Positions 26,533-36,609 are shown, counted from the first letter of the stretch. The stretch is DNA of 64,000 bases from Ignavibacteria bacterium (GCA_016709315.1 JADJMZ010000007.1:186001-250000); one strand, 5' to 3'. Notes: generated from the sequence alone by a model not told the origin. Translations and numbers: made by a program.

Positions 26533-27468
26533 ATGATAACAAATAAAAAATTAAATAAAAAAATCGGGCTTGTAGGATTTCCTATGGACCTTGGAGCTGA
26601 CAGAAGAGGTGTGGATATGGGACCTTCAGCAATCAGATATGCAAATTTAGAAGAGAAGCTTGAGCATCTTGGATATAAAGTAACAGATTTCGGCGACATA
26701 GACGTTCAGATATCTGAAACCCAAAGAATAAAAAATTCAAATCTAAAATATTTACCTGAGATAGAAAAAACATCGAAGATCCTCGCTAATAAAGTCGAAT
26801 CTTTATTATACAAAAACTTTTTTCCTTTGATCATTGGAGGAGATCATTCTACTGCTATCGGATCAATTGCCGGTATCTCTAATTACTGCAGGAAGAAAAA
26901 GAAAACTCTGGGAATCGTATGGATAGATGCTCATGCGGATATGAATTCTGAATCGACAACTCCTTCAGGTAATATACACGGAATGCCGCTTGCGGTTGCT
27001 TTAGGATTAGGAAATAAAAGACTAACACACATAAACGGCTTTTCCCCGAAAGTACAAGTAGAGAATGTAGCTTTGATAGGTATTCGTGATGTTGATTTTC
27101 TGGAGTCAAAAAATATAAAGGATATGAAACTAACTGTTCATACAATGACAGAAATAGATAAATTAGGAATTCACAGAATTATTGCAAAAGTTCTGAATGA
27201 CTTCAAAAACAAAGTTGATTTTATTCATATCAGTTTTGATATGGACGGGATCGACCCTGATTTTGCTGAGGGTGTCGGAACTCCTGTACCGGGAGGACTC
27301 ACTTACAGGGAATCTCAGCTGCTTATGGAAATGGTAGCCGATTGCGGATGTATGAATTCACTTGAGATACTTGAAGTTAATCCAATTCTGGATAACAAAA
27401 ATAAAACAGCCTATCTTGCAACGGAATTAATAGTCTCCGCTTTGGGAAAAAATACACTTTATTATTAG
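26533..27468 (+). CDS. rocF: Arginase
   Basis: Hydrolyses arginine to ornithine and urea. 311 residues; the N-terminal IGLVGFPMDLGADRRGVDMGPSAIRY is typical of true arginases rather than agmatinases. The Mn-binding motifs are complete: GGDHS (H105), DAHAD (D132, H134, D136) and FDMDGIDPD (D236, D238). PSGNIHGMPLA is the substrate loop. Together with the arginine decarboxylase at 1 kb it gives the cell two arginine-degrading routes. The 101-bp divergent region upstream should hold both promoters. Confidence 0.94.
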   Translation: MITNKKLNKKIGLVGFPMDLGADRRGVDMGPSAIRYANLEEKLEHLGYKVTDFGDIDVQISETQRIKNSNLKYLPEIEKTSKILANKVESLLYKNFFPLIIGGDHSTAIGSIAGISNYCRKKKKTLGIVWIDAHADMNSESTTPSGNIHGMPLAVALGLGNKRLTHINGFSPKVQVENVALIGIRDVDFLESKNIKDMKLTVHTMTEIDKLGIHRIIAKVLNDFKNKVDFIHISFDMDGIDPDFAEGVGTPVPGGLTYRESQLLMEMVADCGCMNSLEILEVNPILDNKNKTAYLATELIVSALGKNTLYY

Positions 27469-27492
27469 ATAATTCTAACAATTTTTATCAAA

Positions 27493-30147
27493 CTAATTTT
27501 TTAGTTGGTTCAACAATTTTTCGAGTTTTTCTTTAGAATCAATGTACTTCTGTTTTTCAGAATTTACAATGTCCGGAGAGGCTTTATCCAGAAAAGTTGT
27601 GTTGGATAATTTCTTATCAAGACTTTCTAAATAATTTTTTAAATTCTTAATTTCTTTGATAATCTTTTCCTTTTGTTTTTCTTTATCAAGAATACCATCT
27701 AAAGATAAATATAATTCCGACTTATTTATTACTTTAACAGCAAATTCTTTATCCTGAGCATCCATTAATTTTTTGTTATCTATTATTTCAAAATGTTCAA
27801 GGTTACAAAGTTTTTTAATAAAATCTTCAAACTCCTTTAAAATCATTACTTCATCTTTATCAGGTGAATATGATAAAATCTTACATTTTTTAGAAGGAGG
27901 AATTTCCTGCTCAGATCTTAAATTTCTGATTCCGGTTACAAATTCTTTTAGTTTTTCAAATTTGCTTTCGAAATCTAAATTTATTTTTGATTCATCACAG
28001 ATTACTATTTGCTCGAGAGATATACTTTTTAAGTTCCTGTTTTCATCAAGTATATGCCAGAGTTCTTCTGTAACATAAGGGATTACCGGATTGAGAATTT
28101 TCAGAATGTTTTCATAATAATTTATTGAAGTTCCGATAATTTTTAAGGCATCTTCTGAATTACAATCATTAATTTTTATTTTCATTAACTCTATATACCA
28201 ATCACAAAAATCGCTCCAGACAAAATTATAAATTACTTTCACATAATCATTTAATCTGTATTCATTTAGATATTTTTCAGCAATTAACAAAGCTGAATTA
28301 AATCTGCTTTCAATCCATTTATCAGTAATGTCTGTTTCGTATTTTTTGTTTCCCTCAATATGTGAATTTTCAATCTTCTCTTTAGTCATAATAATAAATC
28401 TTCCTGCATTCCAAAGTTTTGTCACAAAATTTCTGCCGATTTGAGTTTTTTCTTCATCGAACAAAACATCATTCCCCAATGGCGCTAGATACACAATAGT
28501 AAATCTCAGAGCATCGGTTCCGTATTTATCCATTAATTCTATAGCATCTGAATAATTTCCAAGTGTTTTTGACATTTTCACTCCCTGACCATCACGTACT
28601 GTAGAATGAAAATAAACTTCTTTAAAAGGAATTTGCTTCATGTATTCCATTCCTGCCATTATCATTCGTGCAACCCATAAGAAAATTATTTCGGGAGCTG
28701 TGGAAAGAAAATCTGTTGGATAATAATAATTCAGATTTACGTTAGTCTTATCCTTCTCCGAATTCTCCCAGCCGAAAACACTTAGCGGCCATAGCCATGA
28801 AGAAAACCATGTATCAAGTACATCTTCGTCCTGCTTCCAGTTTTCAATATCCGCTGGATCATCAGCTTCACAATAAATTTCACCTGTACTTTTATGATAC
28901 CATATCGGTATCTGATGCCCCCACCAAAGCTGCCTTGATATACACCAGTCTCTTATATTATTCATCCAGTGAAAATAAACTTTAGAATATCTGTCAGGAA
29001 AAAATTTTACTGATCCGTTTTTAACTACTTCGATAGCAGGTCCTGCAAGTTTTTTCATGTCAACAAACCATTGTTCAGAAAGATATGGCTCAATGACCGC
29101 TTTTGTCCTGTCTGAAAAAGCTACATTATGATTGAAGTCTTCTACTTTCACTAAAAGGTCATGCTCCTTTAATCTTTTCAAAATCTTTTTCCTGGCTTCA
29201 GTAATATCAAGTCCGGCAAATTCACCTGTATTTTCATTTAGTTTTGAATCTTTTGTCAAAACACAAATTGCTTCAAGATTATGCCTTTGTCCTAATTCAA
29301 AGTCATTTATATCATGAGCAGGGGTGATTTTTAAAGCGCCTGTTCCAAAATCAACTTCTACATAGTCATCTTCAATAACAGGTATTATTTTGTTGAGGAA
29401 AGGTAGTATAACTTTCTTATTTTTATACTTAATATATCTTTTGTCCATAGGGTTTACTGCTACAGCAGTATCGCCGAATAAAGTCTCAGGTCTGGTAGTA
29501 GCAATCGTAAGATAATCATCAGAATCTGCAAGTTTATATTTAATATAATAAAGTTTGTCAGTTTGTTCTTCATAATAAATTTCATCGTCGCTGACAGCAG
29601 TTTTAGATACCGGATCCCAGTTAACAATTCTGTTCCCTCTGTAAATGAGTCCTTTTTTGAAAAGGTCAACAAAAACTTTTCTTACGTTAGCAGAAAGACC
29701 TTCGTCCAATGTAAATCTCTCTTTAGACCAGTCAACAGAAGCTCCAAGCTTAATCAATTGTTGTTTAATAGTGCCGCCGTTTTTTTCTTTCCATTGCCAA
29801 ACCATTTCAATGAATTTTTCTCTCCCCAAATCATGTTTAGTCATATTACTTTTTGCTAATTCATTTTCCACAACCATTTGAGTAGCTATTCCCGCATGAT
29901 CCATTCCCGGAACCCAGCAAACTTCAAAACCGTGCATTCTTTTCCACCTGCAGTAAATATCCTGAATTGTGTTATTTAAAATATGACCAAAATGCAGAAT
30001 ACCCGTGACATTTGGAGGTGGAATGACAACAGAAAACTTGGGTTTATCATTATCAGGATGTGATTCATACAATCTAGAATCATTCCAGAATTTCTGCCAC
30101 TTTAATTCCGAATTTTTAAAATCATAATTTTTTGGAATTTCACTCAT
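27493..30147 (-). CDS. valS: Valine--tRNA ligase
   Basis: 884-residue class Ia synthetase. PPPNVTGILHFGHIL holds the HIGH-type motif, GVKMSKTLGNYSD the KMSKS motif, and the editing domain (CP1, about 190-340) carries TTRPETLFGDTAVAVNP. The anticodon-binding domain and a C-terminal coiled coil (KEKIIKEIKNLKNYLESLDKKL) complete the protein. The start codon immediately follows the stop of the ParA-like gene, so the two are almost surely one transcript. Confidence 0.97.
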   Translation of the reverse strand: MSEIPKNYDFKNSELKWQKFWNDSRLYESHPDNDKPKFSVVIPPPNVTGILHFGHILNNTIQDIYCRWKRMHGFEVCWVPGMDHAGIATQMVVENELAKSNMTKHDLGREKFIEMVWQWKEKNGGTIKQQLIKLGASVDWSKERFTLDEGLSANVRKVFVDLFKKGLIYRGNRIVNWDPVSKTAVSDDEIYYEEQTDKLYYIKYKLADSDDYLTIATTRPETLFGDTAVAVNPMDKRYIKYKNKKVILPFLNKIIPVIEDDYVEVDFGTGALKITPAHDINDFELGQRHNLEAICVLTKDSKLNENTGEFAGLDITEARKKILKRLKEHDLLVKVEDFNHNVAFSDRTKAVIEPYLSEQWFVDMKKLAGPAIEVVKNGSVKFFPDRYSKVYFHWMNNIRDWCISRQLWWGHQIPIWYHKSTGEIYCEADDPADIENWKQDEDVLDTWFSSWLWPLSVFGWENSEKDKTNVNLNYYYPTDFLSTAPEIIFLWVARMIMAGMEYMKQIPFKEVYFHSTVRDGQGVKMSKTLGNYSDAIELMDKYGTDALRFTIVYLAPLGNDVLFDEEKTQIGRNFVTKLWNAGRFIIMTKEKIENSHIEGNKKYETDITDKWIESRFNSALLIAEKYLNEYRLNDYVKVIYNFVWSDFCDWYIELMKIKINDCNSEDALKIIGTSINYYENILKILNPVIPYVTEELWHILDENRNLKSISLEQIVICDESKINLDFESKFEKLKEFVTGIRNLRSEQEIPPSKKCKILSYSPDKDEVMILKEFEDFIKKLCNLEHFEIIDNKKLMDAQDKEFAVKVINKSELYLSLDGILDKEKQKEKIIKEIKNLKNYLESLDKKLSNTTFLDKASPDIVNSEKQKYIDSKEKLEKLLNQLKN

Positions 30148-30933
30148 TTATACTTTTTCCTTTCTATCCTTAATATTGTTTTTAAGTATTTCACTCGCAA
30201 GATCCAGATATGCAATTGCCCCTTCCGAATCAATCTTGTACAGGCATAAAGGCTTTCCGTAAAATGTTGATTCATTCAATAAACTGGTATTTGGTATTAC
30301 CGTGTTAAGAAGGTATTTGCTGTATTTGATTTTAAGTTCACGTTCTGAAATTTTAGTAACTTTGGAATCTTTTTCGTACATGGTAAGAATAATTCCTTCA
30401 ATTTCAAGATCCGGATTAGCAATCTCCTTTATATGTTCGAAATATTTAAATAAAGTATCTATAGCTTCAAGTGAAAAATGTCCTGATTTAATAGGAATTA
30501 AAATTGAGTCTGATGCCACAAGAGCGTTTGTAGTAATACCCTTTAAAACCGGCGGACAATCAAGAATAATAAAATCGTAATAATTTTCAACAGGAATCAA
30601 TGCGTTTTTTAGTATGGATCTGTTTTCTGCATATTTTATAAACTTATCATGCATATTTATAGAGTAAATATTTGCAGGTACAAAATCGAGAAATTCCAGA
30701 TCTGTTCTGTGTATAACGGATTTTATTGAGTGTGAGAATCCGAATATCTCAGCCAGTCCTGCTTTTATCTTATCCGGTGTATATCCTAAAGCTATCGCTG
30801 CAGCTCCGAAGGGGTCTGTATCTATCAGCAATGTTTTCTTTTCGGCTACAGCTAATGAAGCAGCAAGATTGACTGCTGTTGTAGTCTTCCCTACTCCCCC
30901 TTTCGGAATGCAGACTGAAATAATTTTGCTCAT
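30148..30933 (-). CDS. ParA/Soj-family P-loop ATPase
   Basis: 261 residues with the deviant Walker A KGGVGKTTTAVNLAASL, DTDPFGAAAIALG (DPFG replaces the usual DPQG) and a Walker B region FIILDCPPVLKG. Such ATPases position chromosomes, plasmids or protein clusters. No parB gene or parS-like palindrome was seen nearby, so a role in chromosome segregation is not shown; orphan ParAs also place chemotaxis or secretion assemblies. It abuts valS and lies 139 bp from pyrC. Confidence 0.9.
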   Translation of the reverse strand: MSKIISVCIPKGGVGKTTTAVNLAASLAVAEKKTLLIDTDPFGAAAIALGYTPDKIKAGLAEIFGFSHSIKSVIHRTDLEFLDFVPANIYSINMHDKFIKYAENRSILKNALIPVENYYDFIILDCPPVLKGITTNALVASDSILIPIKSGHFSLEAIDTLFKYFEHIKEIANPDLEIEGIILTMYEKDSKVTKISERELKIKYSKYLLNTVIPNTSLLNESTFYGKPLCLYKIDSEGAIAYLDLASEILKNNIKDRKEKV

Positions 30934-31072
30934 AGTTTACTTCTTTTGAATAAATATCTTTAAACTTTACAATAAAATATTTGATCTTTATTAATTACAC
31001 AGTATGGCTTGCAATAGAGTTCATATCCATTAAACGGAGTATTTCCACTTTTTGATTTAAATTTATTTTTAT

Positions 31073-32242
31073 CTACAACCCATTTTTTATTTTTTCAAGA
31101 ACAGTAAGATTTGCTTTATCCCCTTCTGAAAATTTAATTTCTTCCAGTCCCAGAATTTTTTTCGGATTTACGGACATTTTTTCAATCATTTTTGTAAAAG
31201 AAATTACTTCATTCTTAACCAGAAAAGTATATGCAAGACCTACTGCTGTTTCAAGCCCTACTATTCCAAACGGAGCTTTGGCAAACGTCTGACTTTTTTC
31301 ATATTCAGTATGAGGAGCGTGATCCGTACAAATTACATCTATAGTGTCATCACTTAAACCCTGAAGAATCATTGATACATCATCATTTGTTCTTAGCGGA
31401 GGATTCATTTTGGCATTAGTATTGTATCCAAGACACTCTTTATCTGTAAGAATAAAGTGATGGGGACAAACTTCAGCAGTTACATTTATATTTTTAAGTT
31501 TCGCATTTCTGACAAGCCCGACGCTTTTACCGCAGGAAATATGCTGAACATGATAACGGGAGTTATGTACAAACTCAGTCAGCAAAATATCTCTTGCAAT
31601 AATAGCTGTTTCACTAACTTCAGGAATTCCTTGAAGACCTAATATAGTAGATACATATCCTTCATTCATAACACCTCCGTTTGAGATATTCATATCTTCG
31701 CAATGCTGAATCACAACAGAATTTGCCTGTGAAGTATACTCAAGAACTCTTCTCATTATTTCCGGATTCATAACCGGGCTGCCGTCATCAGTAAAAGCAA
31801 CAGCTCCTGATTCATTCAATGAAAGTATCGGCGATAAGATCAATCCTTCCCTGTTCATAGTAGCGCACGCAGCAATATTTACGTCTGTCAGAAAATCTTT
31901 GGTTTTCTCAAGAATGTTTTTTACCAGCAAAGGCGAATCTATTGATGGAGTTGTATTAGGCATAATAAGCACTCCTGTAAATCCGCCATTGGATGCTGCT
32001 AATGAGCCGCTTACAAAATCCTCTTTGTGAGTCTGACCAGGTTCCCTGAAATGTACATGCATATCAAATAATCCTGGAACGCAAGTTTTTCCTCTTCCGT
32101 TAATTTCCTTAACTGTCTTTTTAAAAACGTTTACTTTTCCGATCTTTTTAATCAGTCCGTCCTGAATTAATAAATCAGTTTTAACATTCAGGTTATCTGA
32201 AGGAGAAATTAATTCTATATTCCTGAAAATAATATCCTGCAT
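31073..32242 (-). CDS. pyrC: Dihydroorotase, class I
   Basis: Third step of pyrimidine synthesis: cyclises carbamoyl-aspartate to dihydroorotate. 389 residues with GLFDMHVHFREPGQTHKEDF (first zinc ligands and substrate Arg), MPNTTPSID, the loop around TDDGSPV and DVICTDHAPH near the C-terminus with the catalytic Asp. It follows pyrB by 12 bp. The unusual internal PyrC' (PyrX) type is excluded because the zinc ligands are all present. Confidence 0.95.
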   Translation of the reverse strand: MQDIIFRNIELISPSDNLNVKTDLLIQDGLIKKIGKVNVFKKTVKEINGRGKTCVPGLFDMHVHFREPGQTHKEDFVSGSLAASNGGFTGVLIMPNTTPSIDSPLLVKNILEKTKDFLTDVNIAACATMNREGLILSPILSLNESGAVAFTDDGSPVMNPEIMRRVLEYTSQANSVVIQHCEDMNISNGGVMNEGYVSTILGLQGIPEVSETAIIARDILLTEFVHNSRYHVQHISCGKSVGLVRNAKLKNINVTAEVCPHHFILTDKECLGYNTNAKMNPPLRTNDDVSMILQGLSDDTIDVICTDHAPHTEYEKSQTFAKAPFGIVGLETAVGLAYTFLVKNEVISFTKMIEKMSVNPKKILGLEEIKFSEGDKANLTVLEKIKNGL

Positions 32243-32254
32243 TTTTTAATTTAA

Positions 32255-33175
32255 TTAAATCTCATTCATTAATTCAAAGACTGCGCATTTTACCGCTAGT
32301 CCGTTTGTAACCTGTTCAAATATAAGTGAATTTTCAGAAGCAGAAACTTTATGATCTATTTCCACATTAATATTCATCGGACCGGGATGCATGATTTTAA
32401 TGCCTGGATTATTCTTAAGGCGCTCCGAATTAATTCCGTAATGTCTGCTGTATTCATTTAATGACGGTAGCAACGTGGCTGCATCCCTCTCAGTTTGCAC
32501 TCTAAGAATATTGAGCGCATCATTATTTTTAATTGCATCATCAATATTCAAATAAACATTAACTCCAAGTCCTTCAATGCATGCCGGAATAAAAGACAAC
32601 GGACCGCAGACTGATACATTTGCTTTAAACTTTTTAAGAGCAAAAATATTTGATAATGCAACTCTGCTGTGTGATATATTTCCAACTATGCATACTTTAA
32701 GATTTTTTAAACTTCCAAATGTCTCAGTAAGCGTAAACAAATCGAGCAGACCCTGAGTCGGGTGCTCGTTGATGCCGTCGCCGGCATTAATTACTTTTGA
32801 AGAAGTATGCTTTATGCAAATCGCCGGAGTACCGGAATCCTGATGCCTGATCACAATATAATCAAATTTCATTGATTCAATATTTTTTAAAGTATCAAGA
32901 AAACTTTCACCTTTACTGATTGAAGAACCGGATGCAGAGAAATTTACAACATTCATTCCCAATTTTTTTTCTGCAAGTTCAAATGATGTTCTTGTCCTTG
33001 TCGAATCCTCAAAAAATAAATTAATAATAGATTTATCTTCAAGTATTTTTTCAAAAGGAGTTTTATTTAAAATCTTTTGTTTATAAATTTTCGTGAGTTT
33101 GAAAATTTTATTAAAATGGTCTGTTTCCATATTTCTCAGACCTGTAAGATGATAAGGAAAATTCAGTTCAGCCAT
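32255..33175 (-). CDS. pyrB: Aspartate carbamoyltransferase catalytic subunit
   Basis: Joins carbamoyl phosphate to aspartate. 306 residues, standard length. Carbamoyl-phosphate loop FFEDSTRTRTSFELAEKKLG, the SASGSSISKGESFLDT loop with active-site Ser and Lys, HPTQGLLDLFT, and MHPGPMN near the end. No pyrI regulatory subunit is present, as expected for this class. It sits 4 bp after an MlaE-type permease gene and 12 bp before pyrC. Confidence 0.96.
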   Translation of the reverse strand: MAELNFPYHLTGLRNMETDHFNKIFKLTKIYKQKILNKTPFEKILEDKSIINLFFEDSTRTRTSFELAEKKLGMNVVNFSASGSSISKGESFLDTLKNIESMKFDYIVIRHQDSGTPAICIKHTSSKVINAGDGINEHPTQGLLDLFTLTETFGSLKNLKVCIVGNISHSRVALSNIFALKKFKANVSVCGPLSFIPACIEGLGVNVYLNIDDAIKNNDALNILRVQTERDAATLLPSLNEYSRHYGINSERLKNNPGIKIMHPGPMNINVEIDHKVSASENSLIFEQVTNGLAVKCAVFELMNEI

Positions 33176-33179
33176 ATTT

Positions 33180-33947
33180 TTACATCCCTATTAAAAAATT
33201 CCAAAGAATATAATCGAGAATCAGAATTGATGCTGCAGCAACAACAAAGGCTTTAATAGTAGAAAGTCCAACTCCTTCTGCGCCTCCGCTTGTCTGAAAA
33301 CCAATAAAGCATCCGATAGAAGATATTGCTACACCAAAAAATAAAGCTTTAATAGTTCCGGCAAATACATCTTTAAACTCAAATGCTTTTTTAAAAGAAC
33401 TCAGAAATGTTTCTGACGGAACATCCAGAAAAAGTACGGCAACTAAATAGGCACCCATAATTGCAATAGAGCTTGCATAAATTACAAGAATCGGAAGCAT
33501 TAAAGTTGTGGCGACAATTCTTGGCATAGCAAGATAACGAACAGGGCTGATAGCCATAGATTCCAGAGCGTCAATCTGTTCAGTTACCTTCATAGTGCCG
33601 AGTTCAGCAGCCATAGATGCTCCAACTCTTCCTGCAAGCACAATAGCAGCAAGCACAGGACCAAGTTCAATGATGATTGCCTTGGTAGTAGCTGATCCAA
33701 GATAACTGTACGAGATCAATCCTTTGATCTGATAGGCTGCCTGCCAGCATGAAACAGCGCCGGTAAATATTCCGATAATTGTTACAAGAGCCAGTGAATT
33801 TACACCAACATGCTGCATTTGTTCTATTATAAGCATTCTGTCACGGAATACTCTTCCGAGACTTTTTAAAACGCCGAGCATTAAATAAAAAAACTGCCCC
33901 AGCTCTGTAAAAAACTTATAAACTTTTCCGCCGACAAATGTTATCAA
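33180..33947 (-). CDS. mlaE: MlaE-family ABC transporter permease
   Basis: 255-residue inner-membrane permease of the lipid-transport ABC family. The conserved core is KGLISYSYLGSATTKAII-like, then ELGPVLAAIVLAGRVGASMAAELGTMKVTEQIDALE, followed by PRIVATTLMLPIL. MlaE works with an ATPase (MlaF) and an MCE protein (MlaD) to move phospholipids between the membranes. Neither partner gene is in the window; instead pyrB and pyrC follow within 4 bp. Partners presumably lie elsewhere. Confidence 0.92.
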   Translation of the reverse strand: MITFVGGKVYKFFTELGQFFYLMLGVLKSLGRVFRDRMLIIEQMQHVGVNSLALVTIIGIFTGAVSCWQAAYQIKGLISYSYLGSATTKAIIIELGPVLAAIVLAGRVGASMAAELGTMKVTEQIDALESMAISPVRYLAMPRIVATTLMLPILVIYASSIAIMGAYLVAVLFLDVPSETFLSSFKKAFEFKDVFAGTIKALFFGVAISSIGCFIGFQTSGGAEGVGLSTIKAFVVAAASILILDYILWNFLIGM

Positions 33948-34010
33948 TCTCTAATGTTTAATATATTTCTAATTATAACTGATTTATTCAGTGATTTAAC
34001 TTAAGTGAGT

Positions 34011-35339
34011 TTAATAATTTTTCAGTTTCTGAATTTTCAACTGAAGTAATTTATTACCGGACTTTTTCATAACAGTTATCAGAAGTCCTTTATAATCAAT
34101 TCTTTCAAACAATTCAGGAACATGTCCTGTAACTGTCTGAAGAAATCCGCTTAATGTCTGATATTCATCTGAATCAGAAGGCACATCGGTATCAAATTTA
34201 TTATTAAAATCTTTGATAGAAATATTTGGATTAACAAGATAAACACCTTTTCTTCCTGCATTTAAAGTCAGATTTTCAGAATCCGATTCAATATCATATT
34301 CATCTTCTATTTCACCGAATATTTCTTCAATAATATCTTCAAGAGTAATCAATCCTTCAACTCCCCCATGTTCATTCACAACGATACCAAGATGAATGTG
34401 TTTTTTCTGTAAATCCTTAAGAAGATCCCCAATGTGCCTGGTTTCAGGAATGAAATACGCCGGTCTGATTATATCATGCAGCACAATTATATCACGATGT
34501 TCTGCAGCGCTGATAATATCTTTTGAATAAATCACGCCGACAATGTTATCAAGACTGTCTTTGTAAACAGGAATTCTGGAAAATCCCTCGTCAATAACTT
34601 TTTGAATAATTTTATCCCTGCTTTCTTCCACTTCGATAGCTACGATATTATTTCTTGGTACCATTACTTCCCTTGCAATCTTATCATTAAATTCAAATAT
34701 CTTTTCAATAAGAGCATATTCGGTTTCATCAATATTACCAAATTTCGTACCTTCAGCTATTAATGATCGGATCTCTTCTTCAGAATGAGATCTTTCTGAT
34801 TCTGTCGCCGGCTTTACTCCGAATAAAAGTAAAATTCTGTTAGCTGCGCCATTTAGTATATGTATTAATGGTTTAAATAAAATATAAAAAATATTCAGAG
34901 GTATTGAAACAAATAATGTCGTTGTTTTAGGATGCCTTATAGCGATTGATTTTGGCGCAAGTTCACCTAAAATAATATGCAGAAATGTAATCAGTACAAA
35001 ACCAACTGTAAGTGATATAGTATGAATAGTAGCCGGATTCACTATGCTAAGTAAACTAAACAGCGGCTCTAAAATTCTGGCAGTTACCGGCTCTCCAATC
35101 CAACCCAATCCAAGTGAAGAAATTGTTATGCCGAATTGAGTAGCTGCAAGATATTCATCAAGGTGAGTAATCTGCTTTAGAGCTAATTTTGCTTTGTTAT
35201 CATTTTTTAATTCAGAAGGTCCGAGTTGAGTTTTTCTGACTTTTACCAGAGCAAACTCCGCAGCAACAAACAGAGCGTTCAACAATACAAAAACCAGCAA
35301 TAAAAAAAGGTCGAAGAAAATAGATTTAAAATAGTCCAT
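34011..35339 (-). CDS. CNNM/CorC-type membrane protein with CBS domains
   Basis: 442 residues. An N-terminal DUF21 transmembrane domain (about 1-190; AAEFALVKVRKTQL, ATQFGITISSLGLGWIGEP) is followed by a CBS pair (about 215-335; VMVPRNNIVAIEV, EGFSRIPVYKDSLDNIVGVIY, GGVEGLITLEDIIEEI) and a C-terminal CorC_HlyC domain. Such proteins are linked to magnesium/cobalt efflux; related GldE proteins act in gliding in Bacteroidota. No gld genes are here. It could share a transcript with mlaE downstream (63-bp gap). Confidence 0.9.
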   Translation of the reverse strand: MDYFKSIFFDLFLLLVFVLLNALFVAAEFALVKVRKTQLGPSELKNDNKAKLALKQITHLDEYLAATQFGITISSLGLGWIGEPVTARILEPLFSLLSIVNPATIHTISLTVGFVLITFLHIILGELAPKSIAIRHPKTTTLFVSIPLNIFYILFKPLIHILNGAANRILLLFGVKPATESERSHSEEEIRSLIAEGTKFGNIDETEYALIEKIFEFNDKIAREVMVPRNNIVAIEVEESRDKIIQKVIDEGFSRIPVYKDSLDNIVGVIYSKDIISAAEHRDIIVLHDIIRPAYFIPETRHIGDLLKDLQKKHIHLGIVVNEHGGVEGLITLEDIIEEIFGEIEDEYDIESDSENLTLNAGRKGVYLVNPNISIKDFNNKFDTDVPSDSDEYQTLSGFLQTVTGHVPELFERIDYKGLLITVMKKSGNKLLQLKIQKLKNY

Positions 35340-35441
35340 AGGTATTTAAATAAAATAATTATTTTGCATTCTTTCTACAATGCATTACAAAACAAGTGTC
35401 TTGCCGGATAGTTCTATACAAAATAAGGGATTTTATTTGAT

Positions 35442-36107
35442 TTATTTTGCAAATATCATTTTTTTGATATCTGAAGAATAATTTGTTTCCAGCTTGTAAA
35501 AATATATGCCGCTGGAAATATCAGAGTATTTAGATGTGTTAAACTCGATGCTGTAAGTTCCGGGATTTTTAAATCCATCAACAAGCAAATCAACATATTT
35601 GCCTGTAAGGCTATACACCTCAATTTTAACATTTGTAGGAACAAGAATACTGAAAGTAATTACTGTTGAAGGATTAAAAGGATTAGGATTGTTTTGATGG
35701 AGTTTGAATTCCGGTACTTCTGTTATTCCGATTTTCAACTCTTCGGAAATAGCAGATCTGTTAAAATTATCAAAAGCGCTTAATTTATAATAATACACTC
35801 CGTTTTCTTCGGGTGTGTGTGAATAAAAATAATTATATGAAGACATTGTATCTGTCACTTCCTTTTTGCGGAAATTTGCAAACAGTATATCAGCAACAAA
35901 ATTATAATTTTCGGTACCGGCTTTTTTAATTTCAATTTTGAATTTATAAAGATTAACAGGATTATCTATTTTCCAGTTAAGATTTACTTCGCCGTTTTTT
36001 ATTACTGCAGTGTAATTTGCAATCCTGTTGTTATTAACATCTTTATCATTCGCTTTGAGTGACAATACTAAAACGAACATTACTAATATTAAAAAATATA
36101 TTTTCAT
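35442..36107 (-). CDS. Secreted protein with type IX sorting domain
   Basis: The reading frame extends upstream to 36236, but that would overlap nuoI; the ATG at 36105-36107 begins a clean signal peptide (MKIYFLILVMFVLVLSLKA), so it is taken as the start, giving 221 residues. The middle (about 30-125) looks like a fibronectin III-type beta domain (VNLNWKIDNPVNLYKFKIEI, GVYYYKLSAFDNF). The C-terminal sorting domain has LHQNNPNPFNPSTVITFSI, VYSLTGKYVDLLVD and SSGIYFYKLETN. It follows nuoI by 10 bp; a functional link is not implied. Confidence 0.82.
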   Translation of the reverse strand: MKIYFLILVMFVLVLSLKANDKDVNNNRIANYTAVIKNGEVNLNWKIDNPVNLYKFKIEIKKAGTENYNFVADILFANFRKKEVTDTMSSYNYFYSHTPEENGVYYYKLSAFDNFNRSAISEELKIGITEVPEFKLHQNNPNPFNPSTVITFSILVPTNVKIEVYSLTGKYVDLLVDGFKNPGTYSIEFNTSKYSDISSGIYFYKLETNYSSDIKKMIFAK

Positions 36108-36117
36108 AAATACAATT

Positions 36118-36609
36118 TTATCTGAACTCCTGTAAATAATCCAGACGCTTTTTAAGTTTTTCCTTTGGAACAAGAAGTTTGTCTTTTCCGAAAATCGCTT
36201 CATCCTGACTTGAAAATACCAATTCATATTCATCACTCATTATGATAGCTTCTTCAGGACAGACTTCTTCACAAAATCCGCAGAAAATACATCTTACCAT
36301 ATTGATTTCAAATTTTACCGGATATCTTTCCTTATCTCTTTCAGTTTCTCCTGCCTGAACTTCTATAGCAAGTGCAGGGCATACTCTGGAGCACAATGAA
36401 CACGCAACGCATCTTTCCGACCCGTCTTCTTCCTGCACAAGTACAGGTCTTCCTCTGTATGATTCAGGCGGAGTCCACTTTTCTTCAGGATACTGTCTTG
36501 TGAATTTTGGTTTGAATATCTGTTTAAATGTTAATCCGAGACCTTTAACGATCTGAGGAATGTATGTTTGTTCAAAAAAATTTAAATCTTTCTTTTTAGT
36601 GATCCCCAT
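36118..36609 (-). CDS. nuoI: NADH-quinone oxidoreductase subunit I (2x 4Fe-4S)
   Basis: 163 residues. Two tetranuclear cluster motifs: CVACSLCSRVCP (C67, C70, C73, C77) and CIFCGFCEEVCP (C107, C110, C113, C117), matching clusters N6a and N6b, which carry electrons towards quinone. The N-terminal GLGLTFKQIFKPKFTRQYPEE is characteristic of NuoI and separates it from ordinary ferredoxins. It is alone, about 20 kb from nuoK-nuoL, with no other complex I gene beside it. Confidence 0.92.
   Translation of the reverse strand: MGITKKKDLNFFEQTYIPQIVKGLGLTFKQIFKPKFTRQYPEEKWTPPESYRGRPVLVQEEDGSERCVACSLCSRVCPALAIEVQAGETERDKERYPVKFEINMVRCIFCGFCEEVCPEEAIIMSDEYELVFSSQDEAIFGKDKLLVPKEKLKKRLDYLQEFR

Noticed and set aside
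27773..29881. Several + strand ORFs of 60-100 residues opposite valS
   Set aside because: They are antisense to a complete valyl-tRNA synthetase and carry no domain.
30148..30933. Chromosome-partition locus
   Set aside because: A ParA-like ATPase is present, but there is no parB and no TGTTTCACGTGAAACA-like parS in the window.
35442..36236. 264-residue version of the sorting-domain protein starting upstream of its signal peptide
   Set aside because: The first 43 residues lie inside nuoI on the same strand and are not secretory; the ATG at 36107 begins a proper signal peptide.
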